Shown here: positions 1 through 12,900 of the stretch, piece by piece | Layout: every line of letters starts with the position of its first letter | How positions within the stretch are numbered: the stretch's first letter is position 1 | DNA from: Ciona intestinalis | Lineage: Eukaryota > Chordata > Ascidiacea > Phlebobranchia > Cionidae | Direction: 5' to 3' | Length of the DNA: 64,000 nucleotides | Assembly (NCBI RefSeq): GCF_000224145.3 | Contig: NW_004190416.2 | Location: 1-64,000, forward strand | Position numbers and translations under genes: made by a program | The notes under the pieces: generated by a model | What the model was told of the DNA's origin: nothing | Seen by the model: only the letters and a program-made list of their open reading frames with translations | Database searches by the model: none

Positions 1-182
1 GCCTGGCACGTATTTGTCCTAGCAACCATATTTTTGCCCAAACAACCATATTTTTGTCCCTAGCAACCATATTTCTGCCCAAACAACCATATTTGTCCCT
101 AGCAACCATATTTGTCCCTAGCAACCATATTTTGTCCTTAGCAACCGTATTTTGGCTCTAAATATTTTGTTCTTAAATACGG
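1..182. repeat. Minisatellite array 1 (about 20-22 bp unit)
   Basis: Tandem copies of a unit reading TTTGTCCCTAGCAACCATAT, with variants TTTTTGCCCAAACAACCATA. About nine units, truncated by the window edge on the left. The same unit forms array 2 at about 7836-8087. Confidence 0.9.
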
Positions 183-231
183 TTGCTAGGGCTAAAATAA
201 CCCATGACAATGTTTTGTTCAACATAATTGT

Positions 232-470
232 ATCCTTGGGCAAGACACTTAACGGCAATTGGTCTAACCCAGCGGTCACTAATTGGTTGTCCAAATTATC
301 AGTCACACACAAAAAATCGAAAAAAATAATCACCTACAAAGTAACGTATTTGGTAACTTGTAAGCTGGCACGAGGTGTTTGAAACATAACACCCGTGTTA
401 TAACGACTGTCGTTTTCCGGCCATGCTAGGATAAATAAGTTACATTCATTTATTTATTCATAATTGTAAT
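232..470 (-). repeat. SINE-like dispersed repeat copy
   Basis: Near-complete minus-oriented copy. Read on the minus strand it has the simple ATGA/ATTC-rich edge and GTAACTTATTTATCC, then AACGACAGTCGTTATAACA, the phrase ACACCTCGTGCCAGCTTACA, GTAACTTTGTAGGTGATTAT, GACAACCAATTAGTGACC, GGGTTAGACCAATTGCCGTT and AAGTGTCTTGCCCAAGGATA. Many shorter copies elsewhere in the window share these blocks in the same order. Family identity not verified. Confidence 0.75.
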
Positions 471-850
471 CAGTAAGGCTACAGCTTCAAAATTTTTTCA
501 AGGCCACACGGAAAATGGTGCGTAAGTGTAAATATACAATTATTAAACGGAAAGTTCCTAAACTTCATAGCAGAATGTTGTTAACACTTATAAACAGACC
601 ATGGCATTATAAAAATGGCAAAGTAGAAAGGATTTTTAACTAAGGAATGTAACAACAGTTTGTATATAATAATAGAACAGAAAAAAAACAGTATTTTAAA
701 ATAGAACAAAGACAGTTCTAATCTGGCAATGGGTAACACAAATAGCATTGGAGTGTGGTTAGCAAACTACAACACTAAACAATAAGTCCATATTATGACT
801 GGAAAAGTTACAATCCTAGGAATTATGCATCCTTCTCAAGAATAGTGACG

Positions 851-919
851 TCATAAGTGTGTGTCTTTCAATTTCATCGCCAACTTAGGTTTGTATGGAG
901 TTTCCTCATCCTCGCAATA
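851..919 (-). CDS. USH2A: Usherin exon 78: terminal exon encoding the DTHL PDZ-binding motif
   Basis: Acceptor TTATATTTCAG at 920-930, then 22 sense codons in phase 0 starting YCEDEETPYKPK and ending MKLKDTHL, stop TGA at 851-853. The last four residues equal the C-terminal class I PDZ ligand of vertebrate usherin. The acidic-then-basic composition just before them also resembles the vertebrate tail. The exon is far too short to be found by ORF length. It is supported by acceptor, phase and the identical C-terminus; not by transcript data. Confidence 0.8.
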   Translation of the reverse strand, partial: YCEDEETPYKPKLAMKLKDTHL

Positions 920-3900
920 CTGAAATATAATGTAAGTTATTTATTCAAAATTAAAGCATTTGCAAATTAAATATTTTCAAATTAAATGTTTTCTATTCAT
1001 AGTATTTTCAAAAAAAAAAATCCAAAAATAAAATATTTTTTTTTAATTATTTACAAATTTAACATTTTTTGTCAGAGTAATTTCAAATAAAATTTTAAAT
1101 TAAATAACAACAACAAACAACACTTAGTAAGATAGAGACATTGAAGTTAAACCAGCAATTTTTAAATTAAAATATATCTTTGTGCAAACCAATATCAAAT
1201 TAGGAATTATATTTTAAGTGGGTGAGGTCCTGCAGCAGGGTACACCATGGGATGTGAGATTCAGGCCACAATTATTTTATTACCCCACAAAAATTGGAGA
1301 TAGTTTTTGAAAATTTATAGGCAGTGTATTGTAAACAAATTTAAGAATAAGGGCAACTTTAAAAATCTGCACAGAGATACAACTTCAATTTAAGAACTAC
1401 TGGGTCAGGGTTGATAACAATTATAACAAGGAACACTTCCCAAATGACATGCAAACAACAATGTAACATTGATGCACAAAAAGTTTTACTCTAAACTGCA
1501 ATACAACAACATTATACTCATGCTTCTAAATAAACATACCAAAAGAAAAAAAGGTTTTAAATAAAGAATTTCTGGACATAAAACGGCCATTTCTCGATGT
1601 ACAACATTTAAAATTACCAATTTCCTTTACTTAGAATCGTTGTTTTCATTTCAAAGACTTTCATATGGGTTTTCATTCGGATAAAATGGCACACACATTT
1701 AATGTACTGCACAAATGTATTTTACTATCTGAAGATTCACAGCATAGGGTGTATGAACTTTAAAATGCGCCAACAGTTATATCTCTGCTTATCAATAATT
1801 ATGTCTCCTAAAAACTTTAATAAATAACGGCAGTTATATAGTTTGTATTTAAATAAGATACTGATGATGCCAAATATGCAAAAAATCTTTTTAATTGTAT
1901 TGTACAATTGGTTGGAATAGATTTTGTCTGTTATGTTTCATAGCACCAGTTTCTTACTGCATTTTTTTACACAAGAATCATCCAATGTAGAACAATTTTT
2001 GTGCCCTATGTTTTTAAAGTACAGATCCATCATATAACGTCAGTTTATATCAATGTATATGGGCCATCCTCTTCATGGTAGTATGTGATTGGAGATGGTG
2101 GATGTGCAGTGTCTTCAGCTGCATCACCATGGTATTGATGAACCTTAGGCTTGGATACTTCAGAATATATTGGCAGCTCCGTTTGCTTGTCTATATGTGT
2201 TGTCAATATCACATCAGATGTGTCATCGTGAAATGAGTCATTGTCGTCGAAGGCTCTTCCATGACCTTTATTACCCTCCCCACCACTACGGTGTCTGCGT
2301 GCGTCGACCGCAAACGCCACGCGCTTACTTACGTTATGTATTCCGCTGTCCGACTTTCCGTTCATTGGCTCATCTGTGTCATGTGACCTCACCACGTATT
2401 CGAGATCGTCATCATAGGGCAGCGCGTGCTCCCATCTGTCATCATATTCAACTGTGTCCTTGGGATTGAACATGGAATGATCAAAGCTGATGTCTTGTCC
2501 CATTAAGTGGCTTGTACTGCGATGTAAGGAGTCCATGGAGTATGATCTGTTGATGTGACCATGCGGGTGTTCAGGTGACTTGACAGGACAACTCTAAATT
2601 TTAAGTGTAAGTTATAAAGAAGTAATTGCAAGAAAATATACATAAAAGAAAATTATGCATAGTTTTTTAAAGTAACCTAAATACAGCGTATTCTACAGAT
2701 TAAACATAAAATACAGTGGGTAGAGTTCAAATACGAAAATAAAACCCATGTGTGCTCAGGGCGCCTGAATACGCAATAAGTTATAAGTCACTTGGAAAAA
2801 AAATATAAATTAAAAAAAATGTCACAAATTAACAAACTTTTTTTATTTTTTTTTTATTTTTTACAAAAAGTAAACTGACTACAGCGTATCTCTATCTTTA
2901 AACACAATGAAACTGGTTATAAAGCAGTTATCACAGGAAAAATATACATAATTTTTAAAAGTAAATTGAACACAGTGTGTTATCTGTCTTAAAAAAATTT
3001 GAATGAGTCAAGTCAAAATACTAAATTATTTTTTTTTTAACCTGAACACTGTAGTTATGCATGCTAAGATCATCACTCCTGTATGGCGGCACGGCGCTTA
3101 AATCCATCATAATATCCTCGCGCTGGTTTGGGATTTTCGAGCGGCTGCTTCTCGGACCCCACATGCAACGGAACACGACGCCGATCACGACCGACATCAC
3201 CAGCATGGCAACTATCACCATGACAACCATGAACCAGGTGCGCTGGAAGAAGGGAACGCTGGCAGCGGCAATTTCAGTCATGTCTTCACCAATATTCTCC
3301 ACGATTTCTAAACGTAATATTTGGGTTTGTTAACAGAAAATGGAAAACAGAATTTAAGTAGAAAATATATATAATACAGATATACAGAAAATATATATTT
3401 TATTATATATTTTATACACAGATTTGGGTTTAAACAATAAAAAAATATACAAAAAATATATATTTCATACACAGAAAGTTTTTTCAACCAATTACATTTT
3501 ACAAATCTAATTATATTTAACAAATTATATTTTAGTTTTTATCCAATTATATTTTACACAATCCAAACGATGTACTTACGTGTAGTGGGTTGATTGTTCC
3601 TGGTGTTGTATATGATTACAGGGGATCTGGTTGTCCCAGTATCAGTGTATACTGTTAAGCGAAACTTATGGACTGGAAAAATATGAATTTCATTGTTAAT
3701 TACATGAATATCAAAGCATTTTAAATTTAACACAGAAGTAGGACTAACACAAATCGTAAAAATCAAAATTTTTAGAATTGCTATGGAAAAAATATGAATA
3801 GATGAATATAGCTTAGTCATACTCCATTGATTGACAAGTCATAAAACACATGTGTCTTATTTCAGACACTTCGTGCCGACTTCCAAGTTTCCGATTATGT

Positions 3901-6900
3901 AGCTTGGTAGTAAAATATGATGACATAAAAAGAATAAATAATTTTTAAAAGGACGAAAATATTGAACAGAAGTTTTATAATAAGATATAAAATGTAAGAT
4001 TTTGCTTTTACGGACATACCAAGTAGCTTCCCAATGACTCATACATGTCAATTGTGATACTTTTTGTAATTAAAACACTAACTCACCTGAAGGGCCAGTA
4101 CGTCTGTAGTGGTAGACCGTGTTTAACCCAGCATAGATTACACGACCTCTATCCGATAGTTCGAAACGAGTGAGCACGCTGTTAAGATCGAAGGTAGAAG
4201 GCCAAGCAACTTTCACATAACTACTGTTGCTTGACACAATAAAGTGGGTGATGTATTTCGGAGCTAAAAGAAATTAGAATTTAATAAAAAAAAGAACAGT
4301 TTTAAAAATCCTTTTTTTTGCATTACCATTTGGTGTGTTAGGGCTAATATAGAAACAAAATTTTGGACATTTTTCACTACAACATAATGTAGACCAAAAT
4401 TGTTAATGATATTACAAAAATAATAATTCTTATACACAAATATTAATCTATGTCTAATTAATTGGTATTGATAATCAGAAAAGAAAAACACAATGCAAAT
4501 AAAACACTAAAATTAAGGTAAAAAACCTTACAAACAAAACTACACAACATATTTATACACATATGCAAAGAAAAAATAACACACAACATATTTATAATTA
4601 TGTTAAAAAACTTTAGTTAGTTTAAAATAACCTCACCGGACTTCCTTGTGATCACGGTTTCCCATGACGACTCAGTGCTGCCGTATTCGTTGAAAGATTT
4701 CACTTTAAAGTCATAACGAGTGTAAGGATGAAGATTGCGCAACACTGTTTGGGTTGACGTGCCAGAATACCCAACAACAGTAGGAGAGACATGGCACTCT
4801 ACAGGGGGAAATGTGACCTGACATCCCCGACGATATAAAATCTCATACCTTGATAATATTTGATAATTATAGATCTTATGAAAAGTTAAATAATTATAAG
4901 TAGATAAACAAAAAATAACTGTGACAGATTCAGAAAACCTGTTATACCAGTTAAAAACTTAAGTTTTTGCAGCAAATTTGCTATTCTTGAAAACTAGATC
5001 TCATAAAATAAATATAGTTCTAATGTTGCCAGATAGTTTTAGACAGTCAATACTATAGTGCATTTCACATGTTAATAAACTGTGTCATGTTTACCTGCTT
5101 ATTTCCCCATTCAAGTGGGCAGGTTCTGTCCATGAAATGCTCAAGTTGGAAGTTGTAACTTCATCGACAATTGGCACTGACTGGCCACTTGGCGGAGCAG
5201 AGAGCGTTGTCACAAAGGCTGAAGGACCTCGAACACATAATGTGTCCAATGTGCACATTTCTATCGCAATCTGGTATGTGGTTACTGGATTAAGACTGAC
5301 CAGAGAAAACTGTTGCCCTGTTCCACTTGTAACCTGTAGAATTTTGTTTCAGTTCAGGCAACATATGAGGAATGATGAATAAATCAAACTTAATTCTTTT
5401 AGCAATGTCGGGCAATGACAGTCGTTATAACCCAAGTATTCTGTTTCATGCACCTTATAACCTGCACATTTTTTTCAGTTTTGCGGATTATGAACAATTG
5501 AAGTAAGACGAATATTGAAAGGATAGAATAATACACAACATATCTTAAAGTAAACCTCAAGACTTACCAATTGCATTGCATCATCTGAATTATTTTGTTT
5601 CATATAAATTGAAACTCCCCTAATAATTCCATTCTTTCTCTCTGGGTCTAGCGCCACCACCTGGATGGATCTAGCTGACACATCCTGGAAGGTTGGGGCT
5701 GGTACCCCACTAGGTGTGGCTTCCCCAGAGCGCATGGGTGCAGACCACAAACTGGTGGTTTCCCCAGCCCCATTTAAAGCAGTCACCTGGAACCGGTAGC
5801 GTGTGTATGGTAGCAAGTCTGAGTCTGAAAAAAAAAGTTTTAGGAATTTTTACTCATTGAATTGCAGCAAGTACTTCGAAATGAACATGCAAAAAAATCA
5901 AACCCAAGTTATCGTACCAGAAAAACCATGTTTTGGTAAAGCAACTTGAGTAGTAGATGTTTTACAACATTCAGGTAAAGCAAGGGTGATATTCCATTTA
6001 ATTCTATTGTATATGGGCGAGGTTTTGTCAATAACCTGGATATTGGGCAAAATTTGTCCAATACCCCAACACCCAGAAGGTGTAAGTTGTTTATTGACGA
6101 AGGGCACCCTATGATTACAATGTAAGCGACTAAACCACTAAGCCATGCCGCTGGCCGAGGTACTTATTATAACAATCTGTCCATCTGTATGGCATTGATT
6201 TCACCCACCTGTGTAAGATGTCCCCGTCACATTCGCTGCAAGTCTTCTTTCCAACATTTCTGTGGCAGATTCATCGTCAAGTAGTCGTCGCCGGTAAAGT
6301 TTGTAAAATCTTATAACTCCGTTTGTGTTTACTGGTGGGGACCAACTAATGTCAAGGGGAACCTGATAAAATGGGAAAAATACCTATAAGAATTTATCCC
6401 CCATAGGCAATTTTGAGATTCAACTATGTTTTGCAATTATTTTAGCAAAATAATTTTTTGGGTAAAATATTTATTCCGTACAGTTTTAAAATTTAACCTT
6501 CAATACAGTATAACTTATTTCCTATTAAGTTGTGTTTAAGTAAAACAAATTCAGATGTAATTAGAACCAAAGTGTGTTTAATTAATTAACCTACCTGATC
6601 TCTATGTGGTAGAACCACAGATGGTGGATTTTGATTGGCAGGTGGAATTTCTAGTGTTCGTTCCATCACTCGTTCACTCATTACGCAACCAAGTAGTGTG
6701 CAAGTTTTAAGCCAGAAGAAATACTCCTCGTGTGGTTCCAATCCACCCAGTTCAAATGAGAAAGTGTTTGCTGTGAACTCGTAGGCCTGTGGATCAAAGT
6801 ATGAGCATTTTCATAATTTAGATCAGGATTTCTTATATAATGTGGCAGACCTTTATCTGAAAATTAACCGTTAAGCGGTAATTAAAAAAAGTTTTATGAC

Positions 6901-9900
6901 TGTGCAAAATTGTAAAACTATTTTGTGTTGGAAAAAAAAACAAAGATCTGTCATTCAATCGCAACAAAACTTTTTTGATAAACATCCTGCTTAAAAATCT
7001 TAAACTACACAACACGCCAATCAAAAAAGTCAAAATACATTTTTCTATTCTATATGGGTGAGGTCTTGTGAAGAATGACCCGTTGCCCTCCCCAAAAAAA
7101 CATTTCCACCATTTCTGTTCTTCTTGTTAAATAGCTAATAAAACTCCTTTAGATTGTAAAAACCTTGAACTTCACAACACACTGTTAAAATATGGAAAGC
7201 AAATCATCACACACCCTTTCTGTTTTCCTGATCATTAAACATGACAGAAAACATTTCAGGATCCAAGTGCAATTCGAAAATGTTTATAAACTACAAACTG
7301 TTGAAAAAAAGTAAATAAAATCGTCACCAACCGTTTCTGTTCTCCTTGTCACATGACGCACGAAGAGAGTGTAATTTAAAATAACTCCGTTGGGATTGAC
7401 AGGGGTTGACCAATCAGCACGCATGAATCTTCCAGAGGTCGCTGTCAAAGTGGGCGGGGCCAAACCTGCAGGTGCTGATTGGTGGGTTGTCTCGGACACC
7501 GGTGGGTCACTACTAACGCTGCCTTGACTGTTATAAGCCACGATCACATACGAGTATTGAGTGCCAGGGGTAAGCTCAAAGTCATGGTAGCTGGAACATA
7601 ATAATTAAACATAAACGGCTCATTTGTCTGATAGGAGAAGCGACTAGGCCTATTTTCCTCCAATTAAATGTAAACATGTTTTTATCTGTACGCAGTGGCG
7701 CAGCCAGAAAAAAATAAGGGAGGGGGTTTTAATCAAAAAAAAAAAAATTTTTTTTTATTTATTTATTTTATTATTTTTTTTGGGTTTATAAGGAGGGGGT
7801 TGCAATCCCCTAACCACCCCTGGCTGTGCCACTGCCAGCAACCATATTTTATCTCTAGCAACTATACTTTGTCCCTACCAACCATATTTAGCTAACAACC
7901 AAACTTAGCAACCGTATTTTGTCCCTAGCAACCATATTTTGTTCCTAGCAACCGTATTTTGTCCCTAGCAACCATATTTTGTTCCTAGCAACCAAATTTT
8001 GTCCCTAGCAACCATATTTTGTCCCTAGCAACCATATTTTGTTCCTAGCAACCATATTATAGTCCCTAGCAACCATATCATATTTATTTATTTATTCAAG
8101 CATACAAACATACCGTGTTATCCTCCCATCACTTATAGACACAAGATCCCCGTTCCTTCTTACTTCATATCTGATTATATTTCCATTGGGTTCAACAGGG
8201 GGTTGCCATGTTACCTGAGGATTATTTTAAATGTGCTAAAAATTAAAACAAAAATGTAAAAAATGTAACCAAAGTGTTAAAAGTTTGGGCAAAAATGTTA
8301 GAAATTTAAAGCAAAAATGTTACAAACTTAAGCAAAAAGTCAAAAAATTAAACAAAGTGCTAAAAACATTACAATGTTAAAACTTTAATTAAAATAAACC
8401 TCAATTGAATTTGCGCCAGTAACATGTAGGTCTGGTGGTGCCATGTCAATTGGAGCAGCTTCTAAAGTACGAACTTGAGTTGTAATGCTTCTACGGCAAC
8501 CACTGTTTGTACAAGCCTCAAGTGCAATGGAATAAACTCTGAGATAATATGAAGAGAATTGAATCTAAGCAACATGATTATTAAAAAGTGCCAATTATCT
8601 TATAATACATAAAATTAAGATTTTGTTGTTTTTAAAGCATTTTTATTCTACTTAAAAGTTTTATTCTTATAAAACTCTCCACCAATTCATCATAAAATTT
8701 ATTATTTTAAAATAGCAACCAGAAAAAAATTGTCATCAATTGGTTATACAACTTAATATTTTATTTAGGAATCACACACACCTAAATGGCAGTAATCCCG
8801 TTATCAATGCTTCTGTTTTATTGCCTTGATACATAACTTCATTGTCGTCCCCATACAGTGTGTAGGAAACTATCTTCCCGTTTTCTGTGCCAGGACTTTG
8901 CCAGGTTGTTTGTAGAGAAGTAGCATTAAATGCAACTGAAAAAAGTAATATATTATGAAAAAAAAACAAATTTTTTAATGAACAAACATAATATGAAAGT
9001 GTTGTTGCATCTATATTACTAAAACGCAAGCTAAACTAAAAAACAAATCAGGACTAATTGTTGCTTATTATTGGGATTGTAATCAAAGCTGTTTAATAGC
9101 ATTTGTGGATGAAATTACTTACCAGCACTTGGTGGCGCTACATAATGGGGTGCTTGTTCAAAGGTTCGTGCCTGAGTGACTTCGCTGGTTGAACAACCAC
9201 CAGCAGTGCACGCAGATATTGTGTATTCATACATCGTATATGGCTGCAAGGAGTAAAATGTTAGAGTTCGATTTTCAGGTTATAATAACTATTGGGTTAA
9301 TGGGCAAAATCTGGCCTTAAATCCTCTTAACCCAGCCTTATAGAACACATTTTCCCATGCCAGCTCACAATTCCCAATATATTTAACTTAGTTTGTGTCT
9401 ATTTTTCTGTATGGCTGACAATTTGGACAATCCATTAGCCAGGTTAATCAACATGTATTACCCTGAGGTTGATATCTTTGTACTGGAATTGATCTGGTGG
9501 GAAACTTAATGGCGTGCTGTTGCCTCGCTGCATTTTAAATGTTTGTAGCTCCCCATTGACTTGAGTTGGTAGATTCCATGAGACTTGAAGCGCTGTTGGA
9601 CTTCTGTCTGCTGGGGGAACAACAACTGGAGGGGAAATTCCTTCCGGTGGGGCTTGGTGGGTTTCCACGGCAACCCAACTGCTGTCAACATGCCTGGAAA
9701 TTTGGGTGTAACAGAATTTGCATGTTTTTGAATTTTAATTTTCAGTAATTGTGTAAAAGAGTTTTAAAATACTTACCCAATAGAAGTACTTGTTCGTATC
9801 TTGTACTGAAACCTTGAATAGGGCCGCAGTCCTGCATCAGTATAGTTGTAAACATCATGCACTGGATCTAACACGTCAAAAATAACTTCTCCATCTGAAT

Positions 9901-12900
9901 TTGGATCTTCTATCTGACGACGCACCCGATGCACACTGATGGGTTGGAAAAGATCCTCACTGAGCGCCTGAACTTCATATCTTGTGATGGATGCAGACTG
10001 GAAGAAAGCTTCAGGGTCTGAGGTTGAAACTGATCTTTTTGCGCGTGGTATTATGAAAGAGATGTCCTGAAAAGTGGTTGTTTAGCGTGTATGCTTGGTA
10101 CTTTCATAACATATCTCTGATTTTGTATGTAATATTTAAAAGCAACCTAAAAAATTGAATCTTATCAGGAAAAAACTAATATTTAATAAAAAGTTTCCTT
10201 TTTAAATTAGATACTATACAACTTTTAATTTAAAATACCAAAGACATGGAAATTAGAAGCAAAATAACAGATATACTTTTTTAAGTTATAAAAAAACGTT
10301 GAAAAGCAACTTATTTTAAGCTTTGAAAGCATAGAATATGTATGCTACCTGTCTTCGGTAAATTTGGTAGCTTCGAATACGACCATTTGGTCTTGCTGGC
10401 TTTCTCCATGTTAGAGTCACTGAGTTTGAGGTCCTTCCTTGAACAATTGGGGGCGATTGGGACTCTGGGATTGTTTCGGCTGTCCAGAAAGTCGTAGTTG
10501 GTGATCTGGTGCAAAGGCCTGGGCCAGTACATGACTCCAGCACAAGTGTGTATCTTGTATAAGGAGTCAGCCTGCGGAAATCAAACTGCCTTGCCCGACC
10601 ACTGTACACAGGTATTTCACTCACTTCTGGCTCATAGACATTGTAAATTTGAATCTGAATAAAAAAATATTAATTGGGTAAATTTAAAACCGAAAAAAAA
10701 AATCAGTGATATTGTACATTTGAATCCAAATAAAAAATTGCAACCATTAGAGTCCCTCATAACTTATACACCCAAGTTCCACACACACAACATATCCATT
10801 ACTACACAAACTTCAAAGTAATTTTCAAATTGAAACATAACTTACATTCATTCAACTTATTAATACCCATGCCCCAGAATGTGTTGCATACATCTTATAT
10901 GTTCAAACCAGTCTATATATTTACCTCTCCATTAGGAAGAGCTGGTTCATCCCAAGTGAGACTGACAGATCTTCCATCTTCACTCTTCTCCACTGAGAGC
11001 TCCGCAACCTCACTTGGAGGAGCTGGACTCGTCTTCTCTCTTCTCCAATCCCCTCTTCCAACCATCCCCGCTTGATTGACAGCTACAATCCGAACCTGGT
11101 ACATGGTAAAGGGTTGTAGCCCGCTAAAGGTAGCTGCAGTGAGCGCAGATGGGACAGTGAGAGCTGTGAGGATCGGTCGTTGTATAGTTGGGTCCCCTCC
11201 AACTTCTTGGTGTTCAATTCTATAACAGAATATAAAACATAAATTTTTGTTTCTGATCTTTCAAAACCTATAGGGAAGATCATGTTATTTAAAAGCAAGC
11301 AGGTTTGAAAAATAACTTAAGAGCACATTGTGTATGATAATGCTTTACATACCATACTAAGTGATCAAAATTGTGAATTATCAAACAATCTTTATAAGTT
11401 AAATACAGTGTTGTTTCTAAAATTGTTAATTACCTGTAACTTGTAATAACACCATTAGGATGAAAAGGAACTTCCCAGGTTGCATTGATGGCAAACGCTG
11501 ACACAGCCTGTAAGATAGGGGCAGATATACCAGTTGGAACAGCCTGCTTGGTGGTGACTGATTCCCAATCACTCTCAGCATCACCTTGGTCACTTGTACA
11601 CGTGATGCGATATTTGTACTCTGTGTATGGAACTAACTCTGCATCGGTATCAGTGTAGGTAAAGGTATTAGCTTCACCCGTATAAATCCTTTTTTCTATC
11701 GGAACTAAACCATCGTCAGGATTTGAAAGTTTTCTATGGATTTGGTATGAGGTTATGACGCCATTAGGGTGCAGAGGCTCTTCCCATTCTATTTCTACAG
11801 ACCGCCCCCCTGTGGCTGTTAAGGTTGGTATCTGTTGACCACTTGGTGGAGCAGCAGAAGTCTGAGTCAAAGCAGAACGACCGACATTACAATTATCTGT
11901 GGTGTTGGTAGTTTCAGAATCATCATCCCCAGAGTAGGGGAAACATGTCATCACTCGAATATGGTAAGAAGTATGAGGTGTTAATCCTTCAACCACTTTG
12001 CTCATTTCATTTCCAGATGGAATAATTCGCATCAGATTTTTGTTTCCTTCATTCTCATCTGTAAGAGATAAACCAAGTTATTTTAATGGTTATATTCCTA
12101 GTAATACATCATAATATAACATATTTTTATTTATCTTTTAGAAGTTGTAACAAAGTTTAAGTTAATAAAGAAAGCAAAGAAAAGGGACCTCAAGACGGTA
12201 GGTATACACACGCTGCGAGTAAAACCAAAGTGTTATGAAAGTGTCATTTAAAAGTGCGACTGTCGGAACGGAGAACGAGTTCGCAGATATAGCCCTCAGA
12301 TGGAGTCATGCTGGTCAAGAACCAGGACAGAATCGGGACTTGGTTGGAACATGAATAAAGGACTTCATTATCATGTCACTTTCGGACGTATAATGGGTGG
12401 GGGTAATGGGCTAAATCTGGCCTAAATCCCAGGTCTTAGGACTTTACCGAAACAGAATAAAAATACTGTTAATTTAAACACAACTTTGTCTCTTACCTTC
12501 ATTTATTTCCCTTCTTCTTCTGCTAAAGTTTGGCACAGTGGTGGTGACTGATAAACCGTTTGAAATCAGCTTCCCGTCAGCCCTTTGCACAACAACGCTG
12601 TAATTAAACTCAGGCACTGAACTTGGGAATGACCAATCTGCTCTAATTACTGTTGGAGATAGGACTGTGGCTTCAAGTACTGGTTGTTGTGGTGGGACAA
12701 CTCTTGGCATCCTAACATCATGGATCTCACTGAGTCCAAACCCAGCTTCATTCATTGCACCAAGCTGGTACTGTATCTTTGCACCAGGGAAACTTATGAC
12801 GTCAGTGTAGCTGAATATGGTTGGTCTACCAGCGTAAATCAATTGCCAGGAACTCTGTAAAATAAGGTAAATAAAATTTATCATACAACCGATTCTGTTA

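Noticed and set aside
1..182. CRISPR-like array (also 7836-8087)
   Set aside because: Units are contiguous and nearly identical with no unique spacers, and the DNA is eukaryotic. These are minisatellites.
2045..2047. The TAA here as the sole end of usherin
   Set aside because: It ignores a perfect in-phase donor upstream and a terminal exon at 851-919 that ends in the conserved DTHL. Kept only as an alternative.
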